Assembly (NCBI GenBank): GCA_022842185.1
Contig: JALHQB010000001.1
Span: 1 to 64,000, forward strand
Source: Acetobacteraceae bacterium
GTDB taxonomy: Bacteria > Pseudomonadota > Alphaproteobacteria > Acetobacterales > Acetobacteraceae
DNA length: 64,000 nucleotides
Direction: 5' to 3'
Shown: positions 18,450 through 27,351 of the stretch, piece by piece
How the letters are laid out: each line of letters starts with the position of its first letter
How positions within the stretch are numbered: position 1 is the stretch's first letter
The notes under the pieces: model-generated
Databases searched by the model: none
Told to the model about the DNA's origin: nothing
Seen by the model: the letters and a program-made list of their open reading frames with translations, nothing else
Translations under genes and position numbers: made by a program

Positions 18450-19004
18450 ATGGCTGGCGTGCTGGTGGTCTAGCCCGGGCAGGGGGAACAGCACTGGCAG
18501 CCTCAGCCGGCCAATGGCTGGGTCGAATTGCTGACCTCGCCGCGCTTTGCCGGCGCGCCGGCGGGACTCTCCGCGGGCATCCAGGAACTGCCGCCGCTGG
18601 GCAAGATTCGCGAGCACGCGCACCCGGCACAGACCGAGATCTTCTGGATCATGGAAGGGCAAGCGCTGGCCCGGCTGGATGGCGTGGTGCGGCGCATCAC
18701 CGCCGGCACCTTCATGGTCGCCCCACCCCATGCGCGCCACGGCTTCATCAATGACGGTGGCGGCCCGTACCGCATGCTGTGGATGCTGGCGCCGGCCGGG
18801 CTTGAGGATTTCTTCGTGGCCATCGGCAAGCCCAGATCCGCGGATGGCCCGGACCCGACGCCCTATCCGCGCCCGGCCGATACAGGGACCATAGAGCTGT
18901 CGACGGTCTTCGAGACGCTGGACCCGCCGCCCGCGGCGCCCTGGGACACCGCGCCGATCACCGACCCCGCGGTGCTGGAGACGATCCGCCGCGAGGCGAT
19001 CTAG
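18450..19004 (+). pseudogene. Cupin-domain protein with an in-frame amber codon near the start
   Basis: From the ATG at 18450 the frame reads seven codons and then TAG (18471-18473). It continues as PGQGEQHWQPQPANGWVEL and a full cupin domain to 19004. The residues right after the stop look like the conserved N-terminus of small cupins, so the amber codon appears to interrupt a once-intact gene. The first start after it is a TTG at 18528, with no Shine-Dalgarno, giving 158 residues. The metal-binding region keeps EHAHPAQTEIFWIMEG. It could be a fresh nonsense mutation, a sequencing error, or a shortened working protein. Substrate unknown. Confidence 0.6.
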
Positions 19005-19094
19005 CGCCGGGCTTGCGCCGCCCCCCGCTTCGGGCCGAACATCCGCGTCATAACAAGGCGGGCACTGACCCGCCGCATTCGCGGAGGGAACGAC

Positions 19095-20429
19095 ATGACC
19101 CGTGGCATCACGCGGCGCACGGCGCTGGCGGCCGGCGCCGGCTTGCTGGCGGCACCGCCCATCGTGCGGGAAGCGAACGCGCAATCCGCCTTCGACTGGA
19201 AGCGATTCTCCGGAGAGCGCATTGAGGTCAGCCTGACCGCCAATCCGCGCAGCCAGATCCTGATCCAGAACCAGCGTGAGTTCGAGGACATGACCGGCAT
19301 CCGCGTCGGGGCCGAGGCGATCCCCGAACAGCAGCACCGGCAGAAATTCGCCATCGAATTCGCCTCCGGCCGGCCATCCTTCGATGTGGTCGGCATCAGC
19401 CTGCATGTGAACAAGCGCCAGGTCGGCAAGGCGCGGTGGTGCACCGACATCAAGGCGCTGATGGCCGACCCGACCATCACCGCGCCGGATTTTGACTTCG
19501 CGGATTTCGGCGCCGGCGCGGTGGAATATTCCACCCAGTCGGATGGGCGGATGGATACCCTGCCGGAATTCACTGACTACTTCATCCTGTACTACAACAA
19601 GGAATTGCTGGCGGCGAAGAACATCGCCCCGCCGGCGACCTTCGACGACATGTATGAAAGCGCGCGGCGGCTGAACGACACGTCGCGCCAGATCTACGGC
19701 AACGTCGGGCGCGGCCTGCGGAACGCCAATGTCGTGCTGTATTCGTCCTTCCTGCTCGGCACCCAGCAGCGGGATTTCCTGGACGCGCAGCGCCGGTTGA
19801 TCAGCGATACGCCCGACGCGATCTGGGCCGGCGAATTCTACAAGAAGCTGCTGCGGGATTGCTCGCCGCCCGGCGTGTCCGGGTTCAACTGGAACGAGGC
19901 GCAGACCACCTTCATGCAGGGCCGCGCGGCGTTCTGGCTGGATGGCGTGGGCTTCGCCGCACCGCTGGAGGACCGCACGCGGTCGCGCGTCGCGGGCAAG
20001 GTCGGCTATGCCGTGGTGCCGCGTGGGCCGGCGCATCATCATTGCGCGATGTTCGGCACCGCCTTCGGCATCGCCGAACAGTCGCGCAAGAAGGGCGCGT
20101 CCTGGATGTACCTGCAATGGGCATCGGGCAAGGCGAACCAGCTACGCTATCTGACATCCGGGGCGGGGTCGCCGGCGCGCACCTCGGCCTATCGGAACGA
20201 GGAAGCGATCAGCCAATCGCGCTTCTCACGCGAATTCTTCAACACGCTGATCGAAAGCGCGCGCATCAGCCGCCCTGGCCTGCCGGAAATCGTCCCGGTC
20301 ACCGAATTTCGCGACACGCTCGGCGCGGCGCTGACCAGCACGATCGGCGGCGCGGATGTGGCGACGGAATTGCGCCGCGCCACGGAAGCCTTCCGCCCCG
20401 TCCTTGAACAATCCGAACGTGCGAGCTGA
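19095..20429 (+). CDS. Sugar-type ABC transporter substrate-binding protein
   Basis: A 444-residue periplasmic receptor of the extracellular solute-binding family 1 (maltose/glycerol-phosphate type). It begins with a twin-arginine signal (TRRTALAAGAGLLAAPPIV) and shows family stretches such as FTDYFILYYNKELLAAKNI and the W-rich late region. GGAGG precedes the ATG at 19095. It is the first gene of a receptor-permease-permease set that runs on into an IorAB-type oxidoreductase. The ligand may be a heterocycle or sugar derivative rather than a plain sugar, which is inference from neighbours. Confidence 0.87.
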   Translation: MTRGITRRTALAAGAGLLAAPPIVREANAQSAFDWKRFSGERIEVSLTANPRSQILIQNQREFEDMTGIRVGAEAIPEQQHRQKFAIEFASGRPSFDVVGISLHVNKRQVGKARWCTDIKALMADPTITAPDFDFADFGAGAVEYSTQSDGRMDTLPEFTDYFILYYNKELLAAKNIAPPATFDDMYESARRLNDTSRQIYGNVGRGLRNANVVLYSSFLLGTQQRDFLDAQRRLISDTPDAIWAGEFYKKLLRDCSPPGVSGFNWNEAQTTFMQGRAAFWLDGVGFAAPLEDRTRSRVAGKVGYAVVPRGPAHHHCAMFGTAFGIAEQSRKKGASWMYLQWASGKANQLRYLTSGAGSPARTSAYRNEEAISQSRFSREFFNTLIESARISRPGLPEIVPVTEFRDTLGAALTSTIGGADVATELRRATEAFRPVLEQSERAS

Positions 20430-20433
20430 AGCG

Positions 20434-21360
20434 ATGGCAGGCAGCACGGCCACGCTGGACGGCGCGGCGGCGGCGGCGGTCACGCCCCGCCGCCGGAACA
20501 ATTATGCCCGCCGTTACTGGTGGTTCGTGGTGCCCTGCGGGGTGGTGGTGCTCGGCACCATCATCTTCCCCTGGATATTCACCATCTACATGTCGATGCA
20601 CGACTTCAAGTTGGGCGGCGAACGCGAATGGGTCGGCCACGCCAATTACGTGAAGCTCGTGACCGATGAGCGCTTCCTGTATTCGATTCTGCGCACGCTG
20701 TATTTCACCGCGCTCTCGGTGGTGATCCCGATGGTGCTGGGGCTGCTCGCGGCGCTGGCCTTCGCGCGCAAGTTCCCGATGCGCGGTCTCGCACGGACCA
20801 TCTTCATCCTGCCGATGATGGCGACGCCTGTTGCTGTCGCGCTGGTCTGGACCATGATGTTCCACCCGCAACTCGGCGTGTTGAACTGGCTGCTGCAACA
20901 GGTTGGGCTGCCGCCGTCGATGTGGGTCTATGCGCCGGACACCGTCATCCCCACGCTGGTGATGGTCGAGGTGTGGCACTGGACGCCGCTGGTGATGCTG
21001 ATCCTGCTTGGTGGGTTGGCGTCATTGCCGATCGATCCGTATGAGGCGGCGAAGATCGACGGCGCCACGCCGTTCCAGTCCTTCTGGCACATCACACTGC
21101 CGCTGCTGGCACCCTTCCTGGTGGTGGCGCTGATCATCCGCACCATCGATGCGCTGAAGGCCTTCGACACCATCTACGTCATCACGCAGGGCGGGCCGGG
21201 CACGGCCAGCGAGACCATCAACATCTTCCTCTATCTTCAGGCCTTCGCTTACTACAACCTCGGCTACGCATCCGCGGTGGTGGTGGTGTTCTTCTCCATC
21301 ATCATCATGCTGGCGATGGTACTGCTGTGGACCCGGGCACGGGTGAAGGCGTCCGGATGA
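20434..21360 (+). CDS. Sugar-type ABC transporter permease, MalF/UgpA-like
   Basis: A 308-residue inner-membrane permease with six predicted helices. It has the EAA motif EAAKIDGATPFQSFWHITLP near residues 202-221, which docks the ATPase. The start at 20434 (MAGSTAT) is four bases after the receptor stop and is preferred to the longer frame that overlaps the receptor gene. It pairs with the next gene, whose start overlaps its stop by 4 bp. Confidence 0.88.
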   Translation: MAGSTATLDGAAAAAVTPRRRNNYARRYWWFVVPCGVVVLGTIIFPWIFTIYMSMHDFKLGGEREWVGHANYVKLVTDERFLYSILRTLYFTALSVVIPMVLGLLAALAFARKFPMRGLARTIFILPMMATPVAVALVWTMMFHPQLGVLNWLLQQVGLPPSMWVYAPDTVIPTLVMVEVWHWTPLVMLILLGGLASLPIDPYEAAKIDGATPFQSFWHITLPLLAPFLVVALIIRTIDALKAFDTIYVITQGGPGTASETINIFLYLQAFAYYNLGYASAVVVVFFSIIIMLAMVLLWTRARVKASG

Positions 21361-22187
21361 TGCGGAAGATCAATCGCATCGCCGGGAACATCGGCTTCGG
21401 CTTCGGCGTGCTGATGCTGGTGGCCCCGGCCATCACCGTCTTCCTGTGGATGCTGTCGCTGTCGCTAAAGAATGAGCTGGACAACACCGACTACCCGCCG
21501 GTCTTCATCCCCAACCCCCCGGTGTTCGACAATTTCGCCGAGGTGTTCGAGCGCAACAACTTCCTGAAATACGCCATCAATTCCGTCATCGTGTCCTTCA
21601 CGGCGACGGGCCTCGCCATCCTGCTCGGCGTGCCGGCGGGATACGGGATCGCCAAGATGAAGGCGACCAAGGCGGCGGTCGTCATCCTGATCGCCCGCAT
21701 CACGCCGGGCCTGTCCTACCTGATTCCGCTGTTCCTGCTGTTCCAGTGGATCGGGCTGACCGGCACCCTGGCGCCCATCATCATCACCCACCTGGTCATC
21801 ACCGTGCCCATCGTGGTGTGGATCATGATGGGCTTCTTCGAAGGGCTGCCGGCCGAATTGGAAGAAGCGGCGCTGGTCGATGGCGCGACCATCTGGCAGG
21901 CCTTCCGTCATGTGGCCATGCCGCTTGCCAAGCCAGGGATCACCGTGGCGACCATCCTCGCCTTCATCTTTTCCTGGAACAACTTCATCTTCGCCATGGT
22001 GCTGGCGGGACGGGAGACGCGGACGCTGCCCGTCGCCGTCAACAACATGCTGACCTTCGAGCAGATCTCCTGGGGGCCGTTGTCAGCCGCGGCGTTGCTG
22101 GTGACCGCACCGGTGCTGCTGCTGACCCTGCTGGCGCAGAAGCAGATCGTCGAAGGACTGACCGCCGGTGGCGTGAAGGGCGGTTGA
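21357..22187 (+). CDS. Sugar-type ABC transporter permease, MalG/UgpE-like
   Basis: A 276-residue permease with six membrane segments and the EAA loop EEAALVDGATIWQAFRHVAMP. It begins in ATGATG at 21357, overlapping the previous stop (ATGA). No ATP-binding subunit gene follows in this operon or elsewhere in the window with the MalK/UgpC architecture, so the energy-coupling subunit must be shared or encoded elsewhere. Confidence 0.88.
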   Translation: MMRKINRIAGNIGFGFGVLMLVAPAITVFLWMLSLSLKNELDNTDYPPVFIPNPPVFDNFAEVFERNNFLKYAINSVIVSFTATGLAILLGVPAGYGIAKMKATKAAVVILIARITPGLSYLIPLFLLFQWIGLTGTLAPIIITHLVITVPIVVWIMMGFFEGLPAELEEAALVDGATIWQAFRHVAMPLAKPGITVATILAFIFSWNNFIFAMVLAGRETRTLPVAVNNMLTFEQISWGPLSAAALLVTAPVLLLTLLAQKQIVEGLTAGGVKGG

Positions 22188-22319
22188 TACGCGCCGTGCT
22201 GCGCTGCGACATGACTTCGGCGTGCAGCAAACCTCGATTCCGGTTGCGCGCCGCCGCGCAGGGGCCAAATCTCTCGCTGGAAACCAAGCCGGCGAAGGCC
22301 GGACCAAGGGAGGACGCCG

Positions 22320-22784
22320 ATGACAGAGACCGTCGCCATGATGGTGAATGGTCGCGCCGCGACCGTCACCGTCGATGACCCGCAAATGCCGCTGCTCTAT
22401 GCCCTGCGCAACGATCTCGGGCTGACCGGCCCGCATTACGGCTGCGGGCTCAGCCAATGTGGCGCCTGCACCGTACATGTGGATGGCAACGCGGTGCGAT
22501 CCTGCCAGATGCCGGTCGCCGATGCCGCGGGCAAGACCATCCTGACCTTGGAGGGCCTCGGCACAGCCGAGCGGCCCCACCCCCTGCAAGCCGCCTTCAT
22601 CGCCGAACAGGCGGTGCAATGCGGCTACTGCGCCAATGGCATGATCATGGAAAGCGCCGCCTTCCTCGCGAAGACGCCACGCCCCACCGAAGCGCAGGTC
22701 CGTGATGCGCTGGTCAACAACATCTGCCGCTGCGGTACGCATCCGCGGGTCGTCGCGGCCGTGATGCGCGCGTCGCGCGGCTGA
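22320..22784 (+). CDS. iorA: [2Fe-2S] subunit of a xanthine-dehydrogenase/IorA-type molybdenum hydroxylase
   Basis: A 154-residue small subunit with a plant-ferredoxin-type cluster site (YGCGLSQCGACTVHVDG) followed by the four-helix cluster domain (CGYCANGM and CRCGTHP). It passes electrons from the molybdenum subunit encoded next, with the start of that gene 14 bp away. The pair resembles isoquinoline 1-oxidoreductase, which hydroxylates N-heterocycles or oxidises aldehydes. No FAD subunit is encoded here, which fits the Ior type that uses a membrane or cytochrome acceptor. Confidence 0.88.
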   Translation: MTETVAMMVNGRAATVTVDDPQMPLLYALRNDLGLTGPHYGCGLSQCGACTVHVDGNAVRSCQMPVADAAGKTILTLEGLGTAERPHPLQAAFIAEQAVQCGYCANGMIMESAAFLAKTPRPTEAQVRDALVNNICRCGTHPRVVAAVMRASRG

Positions 22785-22798
22785 GGGGAGGGGACGTC

Positions 22799-24997
22799 AT
22801 GAATGCGATCACGAGCCGCCGCTCCCTGCTCCAGGCCGGCGGCGCCATGCTGGTGGCCTTTCAGATCGGCCTGCGCCCGCGCGATGCCGCGGCCTGGACC
22901 GACAAGGCCGTCGCCGCCGATGAGGTGGCGGCCTTTCTGTCTATCGACGCGCAAGGCGCGGTGACGGTGTTCATCGGCAAGGTCGATATGGGCACCGGCG
23001 TCCGCACCGGCTTCATGCAGATCGCCGCCGAGGAACTCGACGTTCCCATGGCGCGCATCCGCGTCGTCGAGGGCGATACCGCGCTGACGCCGGACCAGGG
23101 GCCGACTTATGGGTCCCTGTCCATCCAAAATGGCGGCGTGGCGCTGCGGGCGGCCTGCGCCACGGCGCGGCGGGAATTGCTGACCATGGCAGCGGACCGG
23201 CTCGGCGCGCCGGTCGGTTCCTTGCAGGTGACGGAAGGTGCGGTCAGCGGCGGCGGGCGAAGCGTGACCTATGCCGACCTCGTCGGCGGCCGGGCCTTCA
23301 CGCTGAAGGTCGATGCCAATGCGCCGATCAAGCCGCCCGAGGCGCGGCGGATCGTCGGGCGTACCGTGCCGCGCGTGGATATCCCGGACAAGGTCTTCGG
23401 GCGCTTCCAGTATGTCCATGACTTCCGTCTGCCCGGCATGCTGCACGGCCGCCCGGTGCGGCCGCCGGCGATGGGTTCGACGGCCGAGGCCGTCGATGAA
23501 GCCAGCATCCGCGACATCCCCGGCGTTGTGCGTGTGATCCACCAGGGCGCCTTCGTCGGCGTGGTCGCGGAAACCGAATGGGCGGCGATCCGGGCTGCGC
23601 AACAGTTGCGCGTGCGCTGGTCCGACTGGGCCGGCCTGCCCGACCAGGCGCGAATCTGGGCGCATGTGCGCGCCACGCCGGTCGCGCAGGTGCAGGTGAC
23701 GCTCGATCGCGGCAACCCCGCCGGGGCCATCCAGGGCGCGGCGCGGCGGGTCGCGGCGACGTATGATTTCGCGATCCACTCCCACGCCTCGATGGGGCCA
23801 TCCTGTGCGGTGGCGGAATTCCGCGACGGGCGGCTGACCACCTGGAGCGCCAGCCAGGCGACGCACAACCTGCGCAAGCAGCTCGGCATGATGCTCGGCA
23901 TGAACATCGAGCAGGTCCGCTGCATCTACATGGAAGGTGCCGGCTGCTACGGCCGCAATGGGCATGAGGATGCCGCCGCCGATGCCGCGCTGCTGGCGCG
24001 CGCGGTGGGTCGCCCGGTGCGTGTGCAGTGGATGCGGCAGGACGAGCATGGCTGGGACCCGAAGGGCCCGCCGCACCTGGTGGATCTGCGCGCGGGCCTC
24101 GACGCCCAGGGCAATATCGTGGGCTGGGAGGCGGATGCCTTCATCCCCAAGGGCGCCGGCGGCAATGTCGACCTGACCGCGGCGGAACTCGGCGGCCTGC
24201 CGCGCGAGAACCAGATCCATCCCGGCAACATCATCCACAACCTCGCGCTGCCCTATGCCTTCCCGTCGATCAAGACGACCTGCCATCGGCTGGACACCAC
24301 GCCGTTCCGGCCATCCTGGATCCGCACGCCGGGGCGGATGCAGAACACCTATGCGAATGAGGCGTTCCTCGATGAATGCGCCGCCGCGGCCGGCGCCGAT
24401 CCTGTGGAATACCGGCTGCGCGTGATGCCCGCCGACGACCCGCGTGGGCGGGAGGTGCTCGAACGCGTCGCGCGACTGGCGAATTGGCAGACGCGGCCAT
24501 CCCCGCAGCGCGACCGGACCGGCGATATCCTGCGCGGTCGCGGCGTCACCTATGTGAAGTACGAACTTGTCCGCACCTATGTCGCGGCGGTGGCGGAGGT
24601 GGAGGTGAACCGCCGTACCGGAGACATCCGTGTGACGCGGTTCTTCTGCGCGCATGATTGCGGGCAGATGATCAATCCCGACGGCGTGAAGTCGCAGGTG
24701 GAAGGCAACATCATCCATACCCTGTCGCGCACTCTGAAGGAGGAACTGACATACGACCGTTCCACCGTGACGAGCCGCGACTGGGGATCGTACCAGGTCA
24801 TCACCTTCCCCGAGGTGCCGGAGATGGTGATCGAGCTGATCGACCGACCGGCCGAACGGCCCTGGGGCGCGGGCGAACCGGCGGCGGCGATCGTACCGTC
24901 CGCGGTGACCAACGCGATCTTCGACGCGACCGGCGCAAGGCTGCGGTCGGTGCCGTTCACCGCCGCGAAGATGCGCGCGGCGTTGCAGGGCGCGTAA
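22799..24997 (+). CDS. iorB: Molybdopterin-binding large subunit, IorB-like aldehyde/heterocycle oxidoreductase
   Basis: A 732-residue molybdenum-cofactor protein of the xanthine oxidase family. It starts with a twin-arginine signal (SRRSLLQAGGAMLVAF) implying Tat export as a folded holoenzyme with its partner. Typical segments are VFIGKVDMGTGVRTGF, EGAGCYGRNGHEDAAADAALLA (read in parts), and the late GAGEPAAAIVPSAVTNAIFDATG with the conserved GxGE glutamate that acts as base. GAGGGGAGGGG lies before the ATG at 22799. Substrate specificity cannot be read from the sequence. Confidence 0.88.
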   Translation: MNAITSRRSLLQAGGAMLVAFQIGLRPRDAAAWTDKAVAADEVAAFLSIDAQGAVTVFIGKVDMGTGVRTGFMQIAAEELDVPMARIRVVEGDTALTPDQGPTYGSLSIQNGGVALRAACATARRELLTMAADRLGAPVGSLQVTEGAVSGGGRSVTYADLVGGRAFTLKVDANAPIKPPEARRIVGRTVPRVDIPDKVFGRFQYVHDFRLPGMLHGRPVRPPAMGSTAEAVDEASIRDIPGVVRVIHQGAFVGVVAETEWAAIRAAQQLRVRWSDWAGLPDQARIWAHVRATPVAQVQVTLDRGNPAGAIQGAARRVAATYDFAIHSHASMGPSCAVAEFRDGRLTTWSASQATHNLRKQLGMMLGMNIEQVRCIYMEGAGCYGRNGHEDAAADAALLARAVGRPVRVQWMRQDEHGWDPKGPPHLVDLRAGLDAQGNIVGWEADAFIPKGAGGNVDLTAAELGGLPRENQIHPGNIIHNLALPYAFPSIKTTCHRLDTTPFRPSWIRTPGRMQNTYANEAFLDECAAAAGADPVEYRLRVMPADDPRGREVLERVARLANWQTRPSPQRDRTGDILRGRGVTYVKYELVRTYVAAVAEVEVNRRTGDIRVTRFFCAHDCGQMINPDGVKSQVEGNIIHTLSRTLKEELTYDRSTVTSRDWGSYQVITFPEVPEMVIELIDRPAERPWGAGEPAAAIVPSAVTNAIFDATGARLRSVPFTAAKMRAALQGA

Positions 24998-25073
24998 CAA
25001 TTCGGGGCGGCGCTGGACGCCAGCGCCGCCCCGCGCGACATTCCCGGCACTCATATCCCTGGAGCAGTCGGCC

Positions 25074-26495
25074 ATGCGGAACACCGAAGACATCTGGCGC
25101 CTTGTCGATGCGAAGGCACCTGACGCGATTGGCCTCGCCGACCGGGTCTGGGGCATGCCGGAACTGTGCTACGCCGAAGTGAAGTCCTGCGCCGAGCACA
25201 CCGCCTTGCTGGAACAGCACGGCTTCCGTGTCACGAAGGACATCGCCGGCATCCCGACCGCCGTGATGGGAGAGGCGGGGGAGGGCGGTCCGGTCATCGC
25301 GATCCTCGGCGAATACGATGCGCTGCCGGGTCTTTCCAACGAAGCCGGCGTCGCCGAGCACAAGCCCCTGCCCGGCGACGGGTCGGGCCATGGTTGCGGG
25401 CACAACCTGCTGGGCGCGGCGTCGCTGCTCGCCGCATCCGCCGTGAAGGACTGGCTCGCCGAGAACGGCATCAAGGCGCGCGTGCGCTATTACGGCTGCC
25501 CGGCAGAAGAAGGCGGCGCGGCCAAGGGCTTCATGGTCCGCTCCGGCGCCTTCGACGATGTGGACATGGCGATCTGCTGGCATCCGGCCGCCTTCACCGG
25601 CGTGAATGAAGCGGTGTCGCTGGCCAATACCCGCATTGACTTCACCTTCACTGGCCGGTCGTCGCATGCGGCCGCCGCGCCGGAGCTCGGGCGTTCGGCG
25701 CTGGACGCGGTCGAACTGATGAATGTCGGCGTCAACTACATGCGCGAGCACATGCCGTCGGACGCGCGCATCCACTACGCCTATCTCGACGCCGGCGGGA
25801 TCGCGCCGAATGTCGTGCAGGGTTCGGCCACCGTGCGCTACCTGATCCGGGCGCGGGACCTGGTGGGGCTGAACCAGCTGGTCGCTCGCGTGCGCAAGAT
25901 CGGCGATGGCGCGGCGCTGATGACCGAGACATCCGTGAAGACCAAGGTCGTCTCCGCGGTGTCGAACCTGTTGGCGAACACGCCGCTGGAACAGGCGATG
26001 TACGACAACATGCAGCGCCTCGGCGCGCCGCAATTCGACGATGCCGACCGCGCCTATGCGCGTGAGATCCAAAAGACCTTGTCGGATGAGGACATCGCCG
26101 CCGCCTTCACCCGCCATGGGCTGAAGGTCGATCGGAACAAGCCGCTATGCGACGAGATCGTTCCCCTGGATGCGCGGGGCAAGGGCGGCGTTGGCTCCAC
26201 CGATGTGGGCGACGTGTCCTGGGCGGTGCCGACGGTGCAGGCGCGGGGCGCGACCTATGCCATCGGCACGCCGGGGCATTCGTGGCAGCTGACGGCGCAG
26301 GGCAAGTCGGGCATTGCGCATAAGGGCCTGGTGCATGTCGCCAAGATCATGGCCGGCACGGCGGTGGACGCCATCACCAACCCGGAATTGCTGGCGGCGG
26401 CCAAGGCGGATCACAAGGCGCGCACGGATGTGCATCCGTATGTCTGCCCGCTGCCGGACGATGTGAAACCGCCGATCAAGATGTCGGCCGGCTGA
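25074..26495 (+). CDS. M20-family amidohydrolase, AbgB-like
   Basis: A 473-residue cytoplasmic metallohydrolase of the M20/M40 group, closest in build to AbgB (p-aminobenzoyl-glutamate hydrolase subunit). It shows EYDALPG, the zinc motif GHGCGHN, CPAEEGGAAK, a dimerisation domain with SSHAAAAPELGRSALDAVELMN (in parts), and a final GHSWQ...AHKGL region. It would cleave an amide bond of an acylated amino acid. It follows the IorB gene by 76 bp on the same strand, and an SDR gene follows, so it may belong to one catabolic unit. Confidence 0.85.
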   Translation: MRNTEDIWRLVDAKAPDAIGLADRVWGMPELCYAEVKSCAEHTALLEQHGFRVTKDIAGIPTAVMGEAGEGGPVIAILGEYDALPGLSNEAGVAEHKPLPGDGSGHGCGHNLLGAASLLAASAVKDWLAENGIKARVRYYGCPAEEGGAAKGFMVRSGAFDDVDMAICWHPAAFTGVNEAVSLANTRIDFTFTGRSSHAAAAPELGRSALDAVELMNVGVNYMREHMPSDARIHYAYLDAGGIAPNVVQGSATVRYLIRARDLVGLNQLVARVRKIGDGAALMTETSVKTKVVSAVSNLLANTPLEQAMYDNMQRLGAPQFDDADRAYAREIQKTLSDEDIAAAFTRHGLKVDRNKPLCDEIVPLDARGKGGVGSTDVGDVSWAVPTVQARGATYAIGTPGHSWQLTAQGKSGIAHKGLVHVAKIMAGTAVDAITNPELLAAAKADHKARTDVHPYVCPLPDDVKPPIKMSAG

Positions 26496-26552
26496 TCACA
26501 CATCACGCCCGCGGCCAATGATGCCGCGGGCGCCGGGTTATGGGAGACGGTG

Positions 26553-27257
26553 ATGGCTTCAGGAAAGGTCGCGCTCGTCACGGCGGGTGGCAGCGGCATG
26601 GGCGCGGGGGCTGCCCGGCGCCTCGCCGCCGATGGGTTCGCGATGGCGATCCTCTCCTCCTCGGGCAAGGGGGAGGCGTTGGCCGAGGAGCTGGGCGGCA
26701 TCGGCGTGACCGGCTCGAACCAGTCCAACGATGACCTGAAGCGGCTGGTCGATGCCGCCATGGCGCGCTGGGGACGCATCGACGTGCTGGTGAACAGTGC
26801 CGGCCATGGCCCGCGCGGTCCGGTGCTGGACCTGACGGATGAGGACTGGCATCGCGGCCTGGACGTGTACTTCATGAACGTGGTGCGGCCGGTGCGGCTG
26901 GTCGCCCCCATCATGGTCGCGCAGAAGGGCGGGGCGATCGTCAACATCTCCACCTTCGCGACCTTCGAGCCCGACCCGGCCTTCCCGACCTCGGGCGTAT
27001 TCCGCGCGGGGCTGGCGGCCTATACGAAGCTGTTCGCGGACAAGTACGCGGCAGACAATGTGCGGATGAACAACGTCCTGCCCGGCTTCATCGACAGCCT
27101 GCCGGTGCGTGCAGAACGGCTGCCCTCCATCCCCATGGGGCGCTATGGGCGCGTCGAGGAAGTCGCGGCGACGGTGGCGTTCCTGGCATCCGAGGGTGGC
27201 GGGTACATCACCGGGCAGAACCTGCGCGTGGATGGCGGGATTACGCGGTCCGTCTAG
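26553..27257 (+). CDS. SDR-family protein lacking the Tyr-x3-Lys pair
   Basis: A 234-residue Rossmann-fold protein with the SDR cofactor motif TAGGSGMG (a GxxxGxG variant), NSAGHG, and a C-terminal GQNLRVDGG. Where active SDRs carry Y-x3-K, this one reads S-G-V-F-R, so both the catalytic tyrosine and lysine are replaced. The Ser of the triad region (VNISTF) is present. The start at 26553 follows GGGAG; a GTG one codon earlier is possible. It may bind nucleotide without normal carbonyl reduction, or use a different mechanism. Confidence 0.82.
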   Translation: MASGKVALVTAGGSGMGAGAARRLAADGFAMAILSSSGKGEALAEELGGIGVTGSNQSNDDLKRLVDAAMARWGRIDVLVNSAGHGPRGPVLDLTDEDWHRGLDVYFMNVVRPVRLVAPIMVAQKGGAIVNISTFATFEPDPAFPTSGVFRAGLAAYTKLFADKYAADNVRMNNVLPGFIDSLPVRAERLPSIPMGRYGRVEEVAATVAFLASEGGGYITGQNLRVDGGITRSV

Positions 27258-27313
27258 TCAATCGGAGTTGCCTGAGGATGCTCATCGCGCCATCGTGGTG
27301 AGGCATTCGTGAT

Positions 27314-27344
27314 TTGCGGAGGCAGTAGAGAACAAATATAGAAC
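27314..27344 (+). promoter_or_regulatory. Promoter with overlapping LexA box before the rSAM/UdgX operon
   Basis: TTGCGG (27314-27319), a 17-base spacer and TATAGA (27337-27342) form a good sigma-70 promoter. GAAC-AAATATA-GAAC (27330-27344) matches the alphaproteobacterial LexA direct repeat GAAC/GTTC-N7-GAAC/GTTC and covers the -10 element. The ATG is at 27352, so the mRNA would be almost leaderless. SOS control is inferred. Confidence 0.65.
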
Positions 27345-27351
27345 AAACACC

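Noticed and set aside
22625-25156. 843-codon open frame antisense to iorB
   Set aside because: It is the complement of a clear molybdenum hydroxylase; high GC leaves antisense frames open. No domain is recognisable in it.
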